A DNA stretch of 64,000 nucleotides from Strix aluco. Lineage: Eukaryota; Chordata; Aves; Strigiformes; Strigidae. The position numbers and the translations under genes are program-made. The notes beneath the pieces are model-generated. The model did no database searches. It was not told the origin of the DNA and saw nothing but the letters and a program-made list of their open reading frames with translations. Location of the stretch: NCBI RefSeq assembly GCF_031877795.1, contig NC_133932.1:137504841-137568840 (forward strand), in the 5' to 3' direction. Below, in pieces: positions 46,173 through 59,620 of this stretch (within the stretch, counting starts at the first letter, position 1; every line of letters starts with the position of its first letter).

Positions 46173-47049
46173 ACTTGACATCTTTATCGTATAACGCATT
46201 GCTTTGGGGGTAACTTTGACTAGCCTTGAGGTAAATAATGTTCTATTCCGGTCTTGCCTGAACAATAAAATTAGAAATATGTTTGTATTAGCTGTTAGGC
46301 ATTTATCAATAAATACTCTGAGAACAAGAGGGGAGTTATATATTTCTCTGTCACCTTGTGAAAGCTACCAAAATTTTTGCTACTATTGCAACATGAAATT
46401 ATGTACCTTGAGCTCTTCTTGCTCCCGTTATCTTTTTGCAGCGTGTATCCCGTACTGGAGCGCCAAGAGCTGGGGACTGGAAATCCCTGGCTTTGGGCAA
46501 GCACTGCTGCAAAAATGGCTCGTGTGGGTCAAGGATGGTGAGATGGAATGGCAGAAATATTGTGGGTTTTTTCCTTGATTTCTTCTTAGCTTTCTTTGGT
46601 GTCTCAAAATTTTTCAGGCAGGAATGACTCACTCATCCATTATGTGGTTTCCTGACTTTTAGCAATTTTTCCTTCACTTAAAAAATAATAATTATTAGCT
46701 TTGCATCACGGTGCTCGGCAGCCAGCATTCAAAGCCACGTACCGTGGGCTGTGGCTGACTGGAGCGGCTGACTCATGTCTGTGACAGGGTTTCAGATTGA
46801 CATTGATTTCTTCCCACCCCTTACTGGGTTTCTCTTTCAGAATATCTGTAAGGCTAGTTTTGGCCATGTAATGATCTCCTTGTCTCTTTACAGAGCAGGA
46901 GTGTTGATCCTGGGTCCTGGAGACGGGGAGCAAGTGCTGCAGGGTTAGCCAGCCCCCTCGATTCCCTGTGGTGCTGGGACCACGGTCCTGCACAGCCCCC
47001 CAGCTGTGCCTGGGCACTGCGGTTTGGTGGCAGGCACAGTAGGTTCCTG

Positions 47050-47740
47050 CACAGAATAGAACAGAACGGTTTGGGCTGGAAGGAACCTTAAAGCCCATCC
47101 AGTCCCACCCCCCTGCCCCGGGAAGGGCCACCTTCCACTAGCCCAGGTTGCCCAAAGCCCCGTCCAGCCTGGCCTTGAACCCTTCCCGGGAGGGGGCAGC
47201 CACAGCTTCTCTGGGCAACCTGTGCCAGGGCCTCACCACCCTCACAGGGAACAATTTCTGCCTTAGATCTCATCTAAATCTCCCCTCTGTCAGTTTAACA
47301 CCATTTCCCCTCATCCTATCCCTCCCCCCTGATGACGAGTCCCTCCCCCCTTTCCTGTAGCCCCTTTCAGTCCTGGGAGGCCGCTCTAAGGTCTCCCCGG
47401 AGCCTTCTCTTCTCCAGCTGAACCCCCCAACTCTCTCAGCCTGTCCTCACAGGGGGGTGCTCCAGCCCCCCGAGCATCTTGGTGGCCTCCTCTGGCCCCT
47501 CTTGAGCAGGTCCGTGTCCTTCTGCTGTTGGTGCCCCCAGAGCTGGACCCAGCACTGCAGGGGGGTCTCCTGAGAGCGGAGCAGAGGGGGAGAATCCCCC
47601 CCTCGCCCTGCTGCCCACACTGCTCTGGGTGCAGCCCAGCACACGGGTGGCTTTCTGGGCTGCCAGCGCACGTTGCTGGCTCACAGGCAGTTTTGCACCC
47701 CCCAACCCCCCCAAGTCCATTCCCCCAAACATCACCTCAC
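47050..47740 (-). mobile_element. CR1 LINE fragment, minus strand
   Basis: On the minus strand it ends in CCGTTCTGTTCTATTCTG, preceded by the CAGAAATTGTTCCCTGTGAG and GTTGCCCAGAGAAGC blocks. The 5' part carries SQQRALAAQKATRVLGCTQS, a reverse-transcriptase remnant. It is closely related to the copy at 19.4-20.2 kb. Confidence 0.93.
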
Positions 47741-49364
47741 GTGAATGGAAGGTGCTACAAATCGCTGTGCATGTTAAGGGTTAACCCCTGGATTTTGCTG
47801 CAGCCAGTGGTGGTTTTTCAGCTGGTAGAACCCGGCTCCATTCCTGGCTTTGCTGGTGAAGGTGTGGAGTGTCCCACTGCCTCTGACCCCAGTGGAAAGA
47901 AGCAAGTTTCCTAAACCCTTAAAGCTTTGTTGTTCACGGCGCACTGATAAGGCATTTGAGAGATAGAGATCTCAGAAGGAGTATTTACCACTAAAATACT
48001 CTGTGTACCTTAAACAGCACTGGGCACAGCAGGTTGTGTGCGGGTGTGGAGCGGTGCCTGGCTCGACACGAGCACAGAACTGCTCCGCCGGAGGGTTTTC
48101 AGCTGGGAATAAAAAAGGGTTTCTAGACTTTCAGGCTATATTTCTAAAATAATCCCTGGTGCTTGGATGCATCAGCAGCTGGCCATGGGCTTTGTCCCCC
48201 ATTGTTCCTGTCCCACTGTGATTTCGGAGGGGAGAGCTGGTGCTCAGCGGCCAAGAGCATCCGACGTGGTGGGTCGCGGTCCCAGGTCCCGGTGCGGCTC
48301 CATCTGCGCTGCCAGAGATGGGGAGGTGGTTGGATCTGGCGTGGAAAAGGGTTGGAGCCTCCCTGGTCTGGGGAAGGGGGTGGGGGCACGATGGGCAGGG
48401 GAAGAGCTTGGTTTGGTCTCTGGGTGCGTGGCTGATGCTGTGAGGCTGGGGAGTGACTTCAAAAAAGGGACCGCTTCAAAGCACTGGTGGAGAATTGCTC
48501 TTGAGAAATCTGAGGAAATTCTAAAATATTTTCATGCTGAGAAATATTTATACTTCAACATTAATAAACGCGTTATATCTGAAAATACGTAACCTATAGT
48601 GAATGTAAAGTGAAGAAGGTCACTTTTACCTGAAAACGTTAACTGAATTTCCTGGTTATGGCTGCTGGAAAATGGAGGGTTTGGGGGGGACCCTTCCCCG
48701 TTGCAACTGCCTTCAGGCCCTCTGTACATGAAGGCTTGGGGAGAATGCCAGCGATATTAAGAAAAATGCTTGCAGTTTTGAAAAACCATCATCTTGTATT
48801 CATGCCATAAAGCAGAGGCTAGAGAAAAACCCACCAGAATTGTGTCTGGTAGTATTTTTCTTTCAGAGTATAATTTTTTTAGTATAATTCTTTCATAATT
48901 TGCAGCTCTCAGAGAAAACCTCTGATCGCTTCCTCAATGAAATCCGCTTTCCGTGCGGCGATGGGCCGCCCCGCTCTCCGCCCAGCTGCGGACCCCAGAA
49001 GCTGTTTCTGTGAGGCCGGAGGGTGAAGCGCAGGGAGCAGGACTGCCGGGGCTGGGAGCGGGCTGGCCCCAGGTGATGCTGGGCTGGAAGGTTAAGGGCT
49101 GGCTCATTCCACGCACCGGGTCCTTCCCGGAGGAGAGGTTTGCTACTGGCTGGGGGCGGGAGCTGGACAGGGAGTGTTTGGGTCACACAAGGGGTATGGA
49201 GTGGGGAGAGCTTGAAGGGATGTCAACTTTGAGATGGACATTCCCGGTGAATACATGGGCAGCAATGCTTCCCAGGGAGGGCTCCTGCCCGAGACTGGGC
49301 TGGGCTCCCGCCATTCCCAGTTCCCGACTCGGAGCCAGTCTGGGGAGCCGGGCGAGCTTTCACA

Positions 49365-50040
49365 GAGTCACCGAATCATTCGGGTTGGAAAAGCCCCTTG
49401 GGCTCATCGAGTCCAACCCTCAGCCCGACTCTACAAAGTTCTCCCCTACCCCACATCCCCCCACAGCTCATCCAAACGGCCCTTAAACACACCCAGGGAT
49501 GGGGACTCCACCCCCTCCCTGGGCAGCCTATTCCACTCTCTGACCACTCTTGCTGGGAAAGTTTTTCTCCTCATGTCCAGTCTGAACCTCCCCTGTTGCA
49601 GTTTAAAGCCGTTCCCTCTTGTTCTGTCACTAATTCCCTGGGAGAAGAGACCAGCACCAACCTCTCTACAACGTCCTTTCAGGGAGCTGTAGAGAGTGAT
49701 GAGGTCTCCCCTCACCTTCTCCTCCTCACACTGAACAGCCCCAGCTCCTTCAATCTCTCCTCACAGGATTTATTCTCCAGGCCCTTCCCCAGCTCGTTGC
49801 CCTCCTCTGCACTCGCTCCAGCCCCTCGAGATCTCTCTCGTATTGAGGTGCCCAAAACTGGACACAACCCTCCAGGTGTGGCCTCACCAGTGCAGAGCAC
49901 AGGGGGACTATCACCTCCCTGCTTCTGCTGGTCACACTATTTCTCATCCAAGCCAGGATGCCGTTGGCTTTCTTGGCCACCCGGGCACACTGCTGGCTCA
50001 TGTTCAGCTGCTTGTCAGTGAGAACCCCCAGATCCTTTCC
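49365..50040 (-). mobile_element. CR1 LINE fragment, minus strand, near-identical to the 33.8-kb copy
   Basis: On the minus strand it carries LDMSQQ-like RT tail residues ([20 protein letters not shown]) and the shared 3' UTR, ending in octamer-like repeats with GGTTGGACTCGATGAGCC. Compared by eye with 33812-34500, differences are scattered single bases and small indels. It is 5'-truncated near 50040. Confidence 0.95.
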
Positions 50041-53000
50041 TTCCTCCGAGGATTCACTCTCAGGGGAATAATTGCTTGCACTTGGTACCTCTTCAGGAAT
50101 ATGGATAGCGGTTGCTTGTGGAAATTATCACAAAATCGGGGCATAAGAAAAATTGCTGCTGCTCTTACCTGGATGAACGTCAGACGCTGGTACTGCAGGA
50201 GCCCCCTGAGGCCGCTTAGCTGAGAGGTTTACAAAAGTGGAGGAAGGAGAGGTTTTGATTTAGCCAGTGACTGGTGTTTTCTGGTGTTGGGATTTGCAAT
50301 GCCAGTAGGTATCAGATCCGTCTGTCTGCAGTTAGGTGAATTGTTGCAGTTTTCAAATAACCCACAATATTAGCAGATTTAAATTAATTAGTGAAACTTC
50401 ACCTGTCTCCAGTGAACTTGCTTCTAAAGAACAACTGTGAAGGGACAGTTGTATTGTGTGAAGGACGTCCTTAAAGTCAAATCTGGATGGCCTTCACTGT
50501 TTGGTACAGTTTTAATTATTCCATTTTGTTCAGCACAAAAGAGAAGGACGTGTAAGCAGTTAGATTACTTAGTTTATTATTATGAGGTAACACAATCTCT
50601 AGTTATTCAAGCTCATTAGAACTTTTTCCTGCCCATGGGATATTTTGGCTTGTGCTGCTCGTCTTGCTGAAGGACTTGATGTGGTATTTTTTAGCTGTCT
50701 CTAGGCAAAACCACTTTGCCTTGCAGGGTGGTACTAAAACAACTTTTGCTATCTTATTTAGACAGCCCAACAGAAATATTATGCCATCCTCAGGCCTGAA
50801 GAAAGCAAACAAAAATTTCTCAGGAAGGAAATACGTGCAATTGGCACTTTGAGGCCAGAGCACCCGAGGATGCTGAGATCTGGTCTGGAGAGGTTTGAGA
50901 GCAACGGGAAGGGCAGAGTCACACCCAGACTCTCCGTGGGTGGTGAGGGCCGGAGATGGGATGGTTTATAATGGTTTTTTGTAAATGGAGTGGGCTGTGT
51001 GAGAGGGCATGGGCGGGAGGAGGTGTGGGCAGGTACAGGCCCGGGCTGTGGGATGGGGCTGGTGGCGTGTACTTCCCACCCCAACGAGGTGGGGGAAAGA
51101 AGTTTGGTTGGGGGGTGGTGGTGTGTGTTTTCTAATGGGCTGGAAAGAGCAAAAGATTTGAAGAGGAAGGGTGGGACAGCAAAGGGTTGTGGTGGAGGGG
51201 ATTGGGTGGAAGGAAAGGGTTAAAAAGGGCTTTGCTGCTGGTTTCAGCATGTTTGGAAGAAATGGAATGAAGCTTTGCTGATATTAAATCAGTAAATTGT
51301 TGCATGGAGAAGATGCAGGCAGCTAATTGCAATCAGCGTTGAGGGAATTAATTGTAGTAAATAAATGCTGAGCTTGTGCCAAGGAGAGCAGCCCATTTGT
51401 GGAGGAAATTTTGAATTTTTAATTGAGTAAGAGCTAGCAGCTGTACAACAGTGTCACTTTGCTGCTGAATTCCTTCCTGTAGCTGTCGAAAGCTGATGGC
51501 GGTGGCATGAAGTGGCGAGTGTCTGTAGTGCCAGGAGCCTCGATGGATCACCGCGGGCTTCCTCCTGCAGCTGTTTTACCTTCCGTAGCTTTGTCAAGTT
51601 GATCCTGAGAGATCCGTGGATTTTCCAGGAACCCATCGCTGCCCTCAGAGTAGGGGAGACTGATTTGGCCCGGTGAATTCTGCACGGCCTGTTTCTCTGA
51701 ACGCTGTTATTAGGTGGTTTGCGAACACTTTTAGTTGGACTTCCCAGCAGAGGCACCCAAGGGCGTTGTTACTTTGAGTATTTCACAGATCAGATGGTCT
51801 GATCTCTGGCTGTATTTGCATTTTTTCTAGACTGCTTAATTTGAGTTAGGTACAGGGGGTTTTTTTGCATCATGCAAGCTGTTTCATTAAAGGAAAAAGT
51901 GTATCTTTGAACTCCTGCTAACACGTACTTAATAGTTGAAGGTTTTACAGTAAGAGTGTGGGTTGGGTTACTTGTGCTCAGGTGAGGAAGCGGGGTCTGT
52001 GCTGCAGAAGCAGTTTGCAGCACTTTGCGTGAAGGGGAAAACTGGATGGCTTCAGTGAATTTCGATGTAACTCTGCTGCAGGCCCCACTTTCAGAGGTGA
52101 TGATAATCTGACACAGCAGCAAGAGGACGTGAATAATTCAGTGGTGTTGAGCTTGTTTGAATGCTTCACCTAATGCTTCTGAGGAAACTCCCTTCAGCTG
52201 AAATCTTCCACCTACAAAAACCGCTAGGAAAATAACCGGTTGGAGTTTTTAGGCTGTGAGGGAGGTGGGAAGATGGATGAGGTGCCTGTTTGCAATGCCA
52301 GGGGGTTGTGTGTGACTCCTTGGTGTGACAAGTCACACATTGCTGCCTTCCAGAGCAAGCCATCCCCTGCCTCTGCACCTCCCAGGGAAGGAATTCTCTT
52401 ATTGCCAGGGAAAATAGTTCAAATGGAATAGGGAAATGGGCATGGGTTAAAATCCCAATTCTGTTTGACAAATTCATCTTTAAAAAAAAAATGTTTTATG
52501 TGTGAGTTTTCACATGCATTTGTGGACAAGTATCACACCTTAAACATGGAGTAGTGGCTGACAGGTCTCTATATAGTAAATAATATCCAGCTGCACAGTG
52601 TAAAATTGTAGTATAGAAATACTTTGAGTACTTTATGACAGTGCAAATGGTTGTATACTCCCGTAACTTTGTCAGGGTCTGTTATTTGGTATTTGGAGCT
52701 GGAAAACTGTGATTACTGTGCCCTTTTTTGCCTTGCTCGCCGTGCTGCTGCTCTGTGGCCTTGCAAGGTATCCCTGTAGCCTTGCAAGGTGCCCTTTGAT
52801 TTCCCTACCCCTCCAGGGGAATGGTCATCTCTGGATACAATCCTTACAAAACCGTTTAGTGCCTTTGTTAAAATTTATGAAGTTGTTCTTGACATTTTTT
52901 TAAATTGAAAACCAGAGTTTTAGGGGAGGAGCCCTGAGCAAGGAAGTTAAACTGAGTCCTTGTTTACATTAGTAAAATATGTAAACAATTCCTCTTCCCT

Positions 53001-53311
53001 AAATATAAGACCTTATTTTTTTTTGGCTGCCATTCCAGTGTTTATAAAAGCGAGTTATGTAAATGACAGTTCTTATAATTAAACTGCTATCTAATCCTAT
53101 CCCAATGGCTGTTCTTGCTCTAACGCTCAGTGCTACTGGGGGCAATCGGCTGCGCTGGCATTAACACAACTCTTCAACATTATTAAAGATAATGGGACCT
53201 CGTAGAAGGAAATTGAGAGAACCTGAAATTAAACAAACAGAATTGTCATTAGAGAGAATCACCCACGAGAAAGGAAGGATCTGGAATAAAATACTTTGAT
53301 GCTACAGAGGC

Positions 53312-53480
53312 ACTGAGGTGGGCAGGGGCCTCTGGAGATCGTCCTCTCCAACCCTGCTCAAGCAGAGTCACCCAGAGCTGCTTGTCCAGCGCCGGGGCCA
53401 GTTGAATTTGAGTGTCTCCATGGGTGGAGACTTCACACCCTCTCTGGGCAACCTGTGCCCATCTGGGCCAGAAAATATTT
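53312..53480 (-). mobile_element. Short CR1 LINE remnant, minus strand
   Basis: GGCCTCTGGAGATCGTCCTC, CCAACCCTGCTCAAGCAG and CTGGGCAACCTGTGCCCATC are CR1 3' UTR landmarks. About 170 bp remain. Confidence 0.75.
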
Positions 53481-56400
53481 AAGCTGGATTTCCCATATTG
53501 TGGTGTTGCTGCCTCTTGTCTGCTCGGAGCGGGCTGGGGCTGACGAGGCAGCCGCAGCAGAAGGGGTAGGCCTGGGAACTCTCATTTCTCCTAAAACGTT
53601 TTGTAAGACTGATAAAGCCAACCCAAAGGGCTTTCCAGCTCAGCCTAGTCTACACTTAGCCCACAGTGTCTGTTGGGGATCTCCTGGGTGGTGGCACCCA
53701 GTGGGGTGGGTGCAGGGCCCCCTTGTAGGAGATTGCGTTGGGGATTGCAAAATACCTTTGGTGGGGGAGAGGGAGCCCCAGGGGTGAGGGTGGGTGGGTG
53801 TGAGTGCTGAACAATGGCAGGAGAGGGGATGTACAGATGGCATGTGCTGATAGTGCCCTGCTTAGAAGGGCCATCAGGACACCCCATGGCAGGGAAAAGG
53901 GGCTTTTTGTTCTGAAAGGAAGGACAGACTGTAGCTCTTAAGAGGTGATGGTGGGGAGATAAAGAACAGGACTGGAGGCACAAAACGGCAGGATGGAGAG
54001 ACAAAAGGCTCGTGATGACTCAGAGGGGTGGGGTGGGAGGGTCGGGTTAAGATGATGCTGTCAGCTCCTAAGGGTCCAGGAGACGCACCCTTAAATCCTG
54101 GTCTGTCACCTAAGAACAGCCTGGGACAGGGGCTGAGGGCCAGAGAGCAAGTGTCTCTGTAAAAACTACTGTAGCAAAAATCCATGCTAGGCCCTCTGGA
54201 AGAGGAGGATGTTACTTAAAGGAAACCCATTTCACACTGATTTCAAGGCTTTCCCTCACTGAAGGTGCCAGGCGTTGTGTGGGACTGGCCTGAGACAGTG
54301 TCACTGCGTGGGACACGAGGGCAAGATGTGCTGTGCTTAAACCCCCATTCCCTCATCGACCAAGAGAGCACCTGGCTTTTGGATTGGTCTTATTTTGTCT
54401 CCCTTTAGGAGACAAGGGTTGTTATGCTATGATCTTTTTGCTGAATCTTGCATAAATCTTAGGCAAGGTTGCTGGCCCTGATCTTTATTTCTTTGTTGTG
54501 GGCATTTTTACAGCTGCAGCCTGTCTTCCCCTTGAGATAAGGAGGGGGTGGGGGGACGCCCCATGCCCTCTGGCAAAACCTGGTGACCATTCTGTTGTCA
54601 GTGCAGGGTCTTCTGCTGATTAAATCACTTCTGCCCTTATTCAGGCTTTTTCTGGCCTTGATGCAAACAGCAAATTCCTCGCTATTTACTAGCTTGATTG
54701 CTGTTGATTGTGTACTTGCTTATCAGCACATGCCAGTTCTTGCTTTATTGCCCTTTCTGCTGCTTTCGCAGTGGAGCTTCTCTGGTAGCATTTGTGTTAA
54801 AAGTACCCAGGGGTTGGCCTGGTGGTTGCAAGAAATCTGGGCAAGATCACTTCAATTATGTGTCTTGCCTGAATGCTGGACGGACCACTTGGGACAGAGA
54901 CGGTTTGGGGCTCAAGAGTTATGTGGCTGTGAGAGTGTTAATAGGAGTAAAACCACTCTTGTTTTATAAAAACACGACCTTTCCTTCCTATAATTTGAAC
55001 TTTGCCAGAGTGTTGCTACGTTCATTGCTATAATAATAAGCACAGGCTCAGAACAAGATGATCACGTAATATTTTGGGAGATATCTTTCAGCCTGATTTA
55101 ATTTTTCCTTCTGAAGTCAAGTCCAAAGGCAGTATAAATACAATGACCATCCCCTGTTCTTGCTCTTTGTCATTGAGATGAGCATGACAAATCATTGCAG
55201 AAAAGGCCCAGCCCAAAGTCCTGAGCTAATTTTGCAATAACTATGAAGAAACCTCTTGCAGGGTAGGAGAGGAAAGCCCAATCTGTGCAAATCAATGGTA
55301 GGGCATCTGATAATATTTAAAGTAATTCTGCCAAGTTCCTCTCCCTTGCCAATTAAAATAAAAAGTTACACAGATGAAAAATTGCTTCACCCTGGTTGCT
55401 TGGGCACCCTGTGAAGTGCTTGGACAATATTGCGGCCGTGCTGTGCTGTGCTGTTTGTCACTCTTCCACCTCCTGCTGCCCCTGAAGGTGTAAGGGAAGA
55501 GTGGAGGCTTCCTGGCACCCCCGGCCGGGGGGGGGGCGGGAAACGCTGCCCTGGCCTCCTGACCTGCCGCCGATTCTCACGCCCTGCCCGCCACGGCGTT
55601 GTCCCTGGCTGCTGCTTCGGATGCTGTGTGGTGCTGTACCAGATCTTTTCCCAGGTCCAACCGCAGGCTCCATGAGTCCGGTGACTCTTATCTCCACCGG
55701 CTTCCTACGGCAGCTGGCCATGGGCACCGGGAGAGGGAGAGGACAGCCCCGCTGTGCCAGGGAGGGGAGAGCTTTCACAGCAGGACCAAAACCAGTGAGT
55801 GAACACCCGGTTTCTAGGGCTGCTGGGCTCTCCTGGCCATACAGACAGCATGAGTTAGTGCAGAATAAACTTCTGAGGTTTGTGAAGCAGCGGGACATCA
55901 GCCCTGCCTCTTCAGGAACACACAAGTAGCCTCCATCATTGTCTGAGTCATCTTGCCATCTCTATCAGGAGGAGCAGCATGTTCCACCCCTGATTTTCTT
56001 CTTCCAGCTAATGAATGCAGAAAACCAGAATTTTAGACGGAGCCTACTCACTAGTGCCCCAAGCTGGACCTAAGGGGAAGGGTCTTATTTAGACTCTGGT
56101 TCAGTTGTGGGAGTTGCTGTGAGGATGCAGCTCCGTGTCCAACAACTGGGGCTTGGTGACTTGTCAGCAGAGGGAGGAATTGCTCCTTTCATGACCTTTT
56201 ATGAATTTTTCCATTTCTTACAAATATTTTAGGTGTGGTGCTCTCATAGGCAAAATTGAAAAATCTGATTTACTCAGTTCTAGATGATATTTTACTTTTT
56301 GCAACTGAAGCCAGTAAAGGATGAATGGACAGCAGTAGGTGTGTGAGGTAATTTGGACTGGAGAGAGGGAATATGGCTGTTAATGTAAAGTAATTTGGGA

Positions 56401-58734
56401 GAGATGGTTGAATCTTTGCATTTGGAGATGAAGCAGCTCGTGGCCTCGTAGAGCACCCTGCTGCAGAGAGGCACAGTGGGTCTATTTTTTCAAAGATAAA
56501 CTGTTTTTCTCCTGGTTTTGTTTTGTTTTTTTTTTTTTTTCCCCACAACTAAACAAGGTAGGAGGAGGAGATTGTGCCTAATAATTGTCATCATTATCTT
56601 TCTAGATAATGAAACTAAACTTACAAATTCAGTCCAAATTATGCCAGTTCCAGGCCTGGCAATACTTGCAACTTGCAGAAGTGCTCTATGAAAATGTTTT
56701 GTCGTTGGTCACGACATCTGAGAAAGACGTCACCAAAGAAAACCTGGCCCTGAGTGGCTGGATTCTGGGGGTGGGTGGAAGAGCAGGGTGCTGGGGGGGT
56801 GTTACATCCATCCCAAGGGTGCAGAGCACGGCGAGGGGGGGCTGTGAGGGGTGCACCTGCGTTAAAGCATCGATAGTTGTTGGCAGTGCTGGGCCCAGAG
56901 CTGCTGTGGTGGCGTTACCTACGCAATGCGCATTCCCCAAGGTACACACCGATGGCTCGCCGGCGCTGTTTTGTGGCAGTGGGTTTTGTACAGCACGTCT
57001 TCTCCCAGTGTCGCATCGTGCGGTCGGTCCGTTTGCCTCCACCTGTCTCTGAAGGATCATCGGGTTTTCATGTCAGAGAGCCCATTTTTAAAAACCTGCT
57101 TTTGGGTACCTCCTCTTGATCATTGGGGTTTGTCTGTAGGTGTGTCTGAAGGGCCATGGTGCTCTCACCAACGAGTGGCAGGGCTGAGGCTGCACGTCCT
57201 GGGGCACGGAGTCACGCAGCCGGAGCTGAAGAACCCATTGGGACGGTTTGCTCACCAGGTTTGAAAAAGAGAGACTTTTAGGTACAAACAAAACCTGCTC
57301 TGGGCCGTTCTGCACGCAATCAGGGTGCTTGCACTGAAGCCATGCCAGGAACTCTTGAGGGCTGCGCCAGTATAGGTGCCTGCTGTGCCTATGGCAGAGG
57401 TTTTAAGGGCTTGGCTACCAATTTTGACCCCAGTGTTGGAGATTTAGAAGTACGTTCTTCTTAAAAAGCTCTAAAGGGTAAACCAGACCTGGAATTTTAG
57501 GGCAATTCTAGTTTTTAAGATTTTTTTGGTTTGTGGTTTCGAGGGCTCTTGCTCTTTCCTGGAGGGGGATGAGGGCTCTAGACTCCCAACCTCGGGGGGT
57601 GGCAGGTCCCAGGGGGTGCGTGGGGATGTGACAGTGACAGTTATCCATAGTTAATTATTGTTATTAGCAAAGGTGAATGGATTTGGATATTTAATGATGG
57701 CAGTTTTCAGCGTGCATGCATGAAGTGTGGTTGTTTCCTAAGGTACAGATAAATTTTCTTGCGATGGTTCATCCAGCACCTCGAGGACACCACGGTTCCT
57801 GGAGCACTGAAGGCTGATCGGCCGTTAGGATCTCCTGAACATAACACACCAGCTCGGGAATCTGAGCAGGGTGCTTTACTTGAAAAACAAACCAAAATCC
57901 CACAAAACCCCCTTTCAGTTTATAGTATATGATGTTATGCATTAGCATATAAAATTAATTTGGGGTTTGAAAGATGCTAGTGCAAAATCTATAGCTTCAG
58001 GTCTTGAATGCATTTGTGTATATGTGTGTGTATAAACACCAAAAATAACCCTTACAAGCATAATAGAAGAGCTTGGTCTGATTTGAATAACGCTCTGACT
58101 TCCATCTAAGTGGTTTTTGAGGTGACTTTGTTTTAAGCAGAATATGACTTTAAAGAACATTTAAAGTTCTGCTGCAGATAAGTGCAGTTAAAATTAAACT
58201 CCTGATCCTTGGCTGATGTTCCTCAAAATGAAAACCCCGCTGTTTTATTCAGTCTCCTGATTAGGGATACATACGTAACAAAGCTGGTTCTGAGCCACCT
58301 ATTTAGTGTGGGGACATGAGAAAAGCAACAGTTAAAGGTAGGAAACCAGCCTTACATTTCCATGGCATTCTAGTGTGGTTTTTTACTGAGTTCTCACAAT
58401 ATTTAAGAATAAGCAGGCTTATGGCTGAAGCTGCGCTGAGTTCGGGGACTCTGGTAGCTGGCTTCAGCATAAACCACAAACATCCATTCAAGGTATCTCG
58501 GCTTGATCATCTGGTCTCTCGTGGACACTTTAGAGTTCTAGTAAGTCAGTGGCAAAACAACAATACTTGTATTTGTACTCTTCTGTCTCTGTCAGTGTAC
58601 ACTCACTGCCTTTGCTGCTCTTTTCCATTCCACAGTGCCAGCGGGTTCTCTAACATGAACCTACTCGCAGGAGCAAAACCTGCTCCTGAACAGCTGTCCA
58701 AAGTGTGGCCAGGTGTTTGTGTAAGCAGCTTAGC

Positions 58735-58822
58735 TTAGGTTTGTGGGGTGTTTTGGTTTGGGTTTTTTGGGTTTTGTTGTTGGTTTTGGGGTGGGGTTGT
58801 TTGTTTGGTTTAGGGGTTTTTT
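58735..58822 (+). repeat. G/T-rich low-complexity tract
   Basis: Roughly 90 bp of only G and T on the plus strand, with GGG and GGGG runs spaced by T runs, a possible G-quadruplex sequence. An A/C-rich tract of complementary style is at 44386-44430. Confidence 0.75.
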
Positions 58823-58935
58823 AACCAGTCTCGAAGGACTGAGGGCTGGGCTTCCGCTGTGACATCTAGGAATGCGCATGGCATCTGCGGGCGTCAGGCC
58901 GGTTTCCTCCAGGTGGAAGGTTGTGTGCTGACACT

Positions 58936-59088
58936 CGGAACAGAAGAGACTATTCCACTTGGAAGGGACCTACAGCGATCATCTAGTCCAACCGCCAGGC
59001 CACTCCAGGGCTGACCAGAAGTTAAAGCAGTTTATTAAGGGCGTTGTCCAAGTGCCTCTTAACCAGTGACAGGCATAAGGAGGTTGGT
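58936..59088 (-). mobile_element. CR1 LINE 3' remnant, minus strand
   Basis: CTTGGAAGGGACCTACAGCG, ATCATCTAGTCCAACC and AAGTGCCTCTTAACCAGTGA are typical CR1 3' UTR segments. It lies directly beside another CR1 in the same orientation. Confidence 0.82.
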
Positions 59089-59092
59089 GCTG

Positions 59093-59620
59093 TTAACAGA
59101 ATCGCTGGCTGAGGTGTGAAGGGATCTCTGGGGTCCATCTGGTCCCAACCCCCAGCTCAAGCAGGGCCCCTTGGAGCCGGTTGCCCAGGACCGTGTCTAG
59201 ATGGCTGTTGAATATCTTCAAGGTTGGGGCCTCCACCACCTCCCTGGGCCACCTGCACCAGGGCTGGGGCAGCCTCACTGAAAAGTGTTTCCTGATGTTC
59301 AGAGGGACCCTCCCGTGTTCCAGCGTCCGCCCACGGCCTCTGCTGCTGGCACTGGGCACCACTGGGAAGGGCCTGGCTCTGTCCTCTTGGCACCCTCCCT
59401 GCAGTACATGGGTGGGACCCCCTGAGCCATCTCCTGCTGCAGCCCAGGACACCCTTGGCCACCTTTGCTCGTGGCCACCTCGGTGCCCCCCAGGCCCGTC
59501 TCTGGCTGCTGTTTTCCAGCCCATTGGCCCCCAGCAGGTGCTGGTGCCTGGGCTTGTTCCTCCCCAGGGGCAGGACCAAAGCAGGGCTATTGGCCAGTGG
59601 GTCTGGTAGTGCAAGCCTCA
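59093..59620 (-). mobile_element. CR1 LINE fragment, minus strand
   Basis: It contains CAGGACCGTGTCTAGATGGC, TCCACCACCTCCCTGGGCCA, AAAAGTGTTTCCTGATGTTC and CTCTGTCCTCTTGGCACCCT, a known CR1 subfamily 3' UTR layout, starting with a degraded octamer (CAGAATCGCTGG). It differs in subfamily from the 49.4-kb copy. The right end is approximate. Confidence 0.88.

Noticed and set aside
55430-55929. Overlapping open frames in a local CpG-rich patch of STIM1 intron 1
   Set aside because: Frames on both strands are open together because of GC content; no recognisable protein or exon boundary was found.
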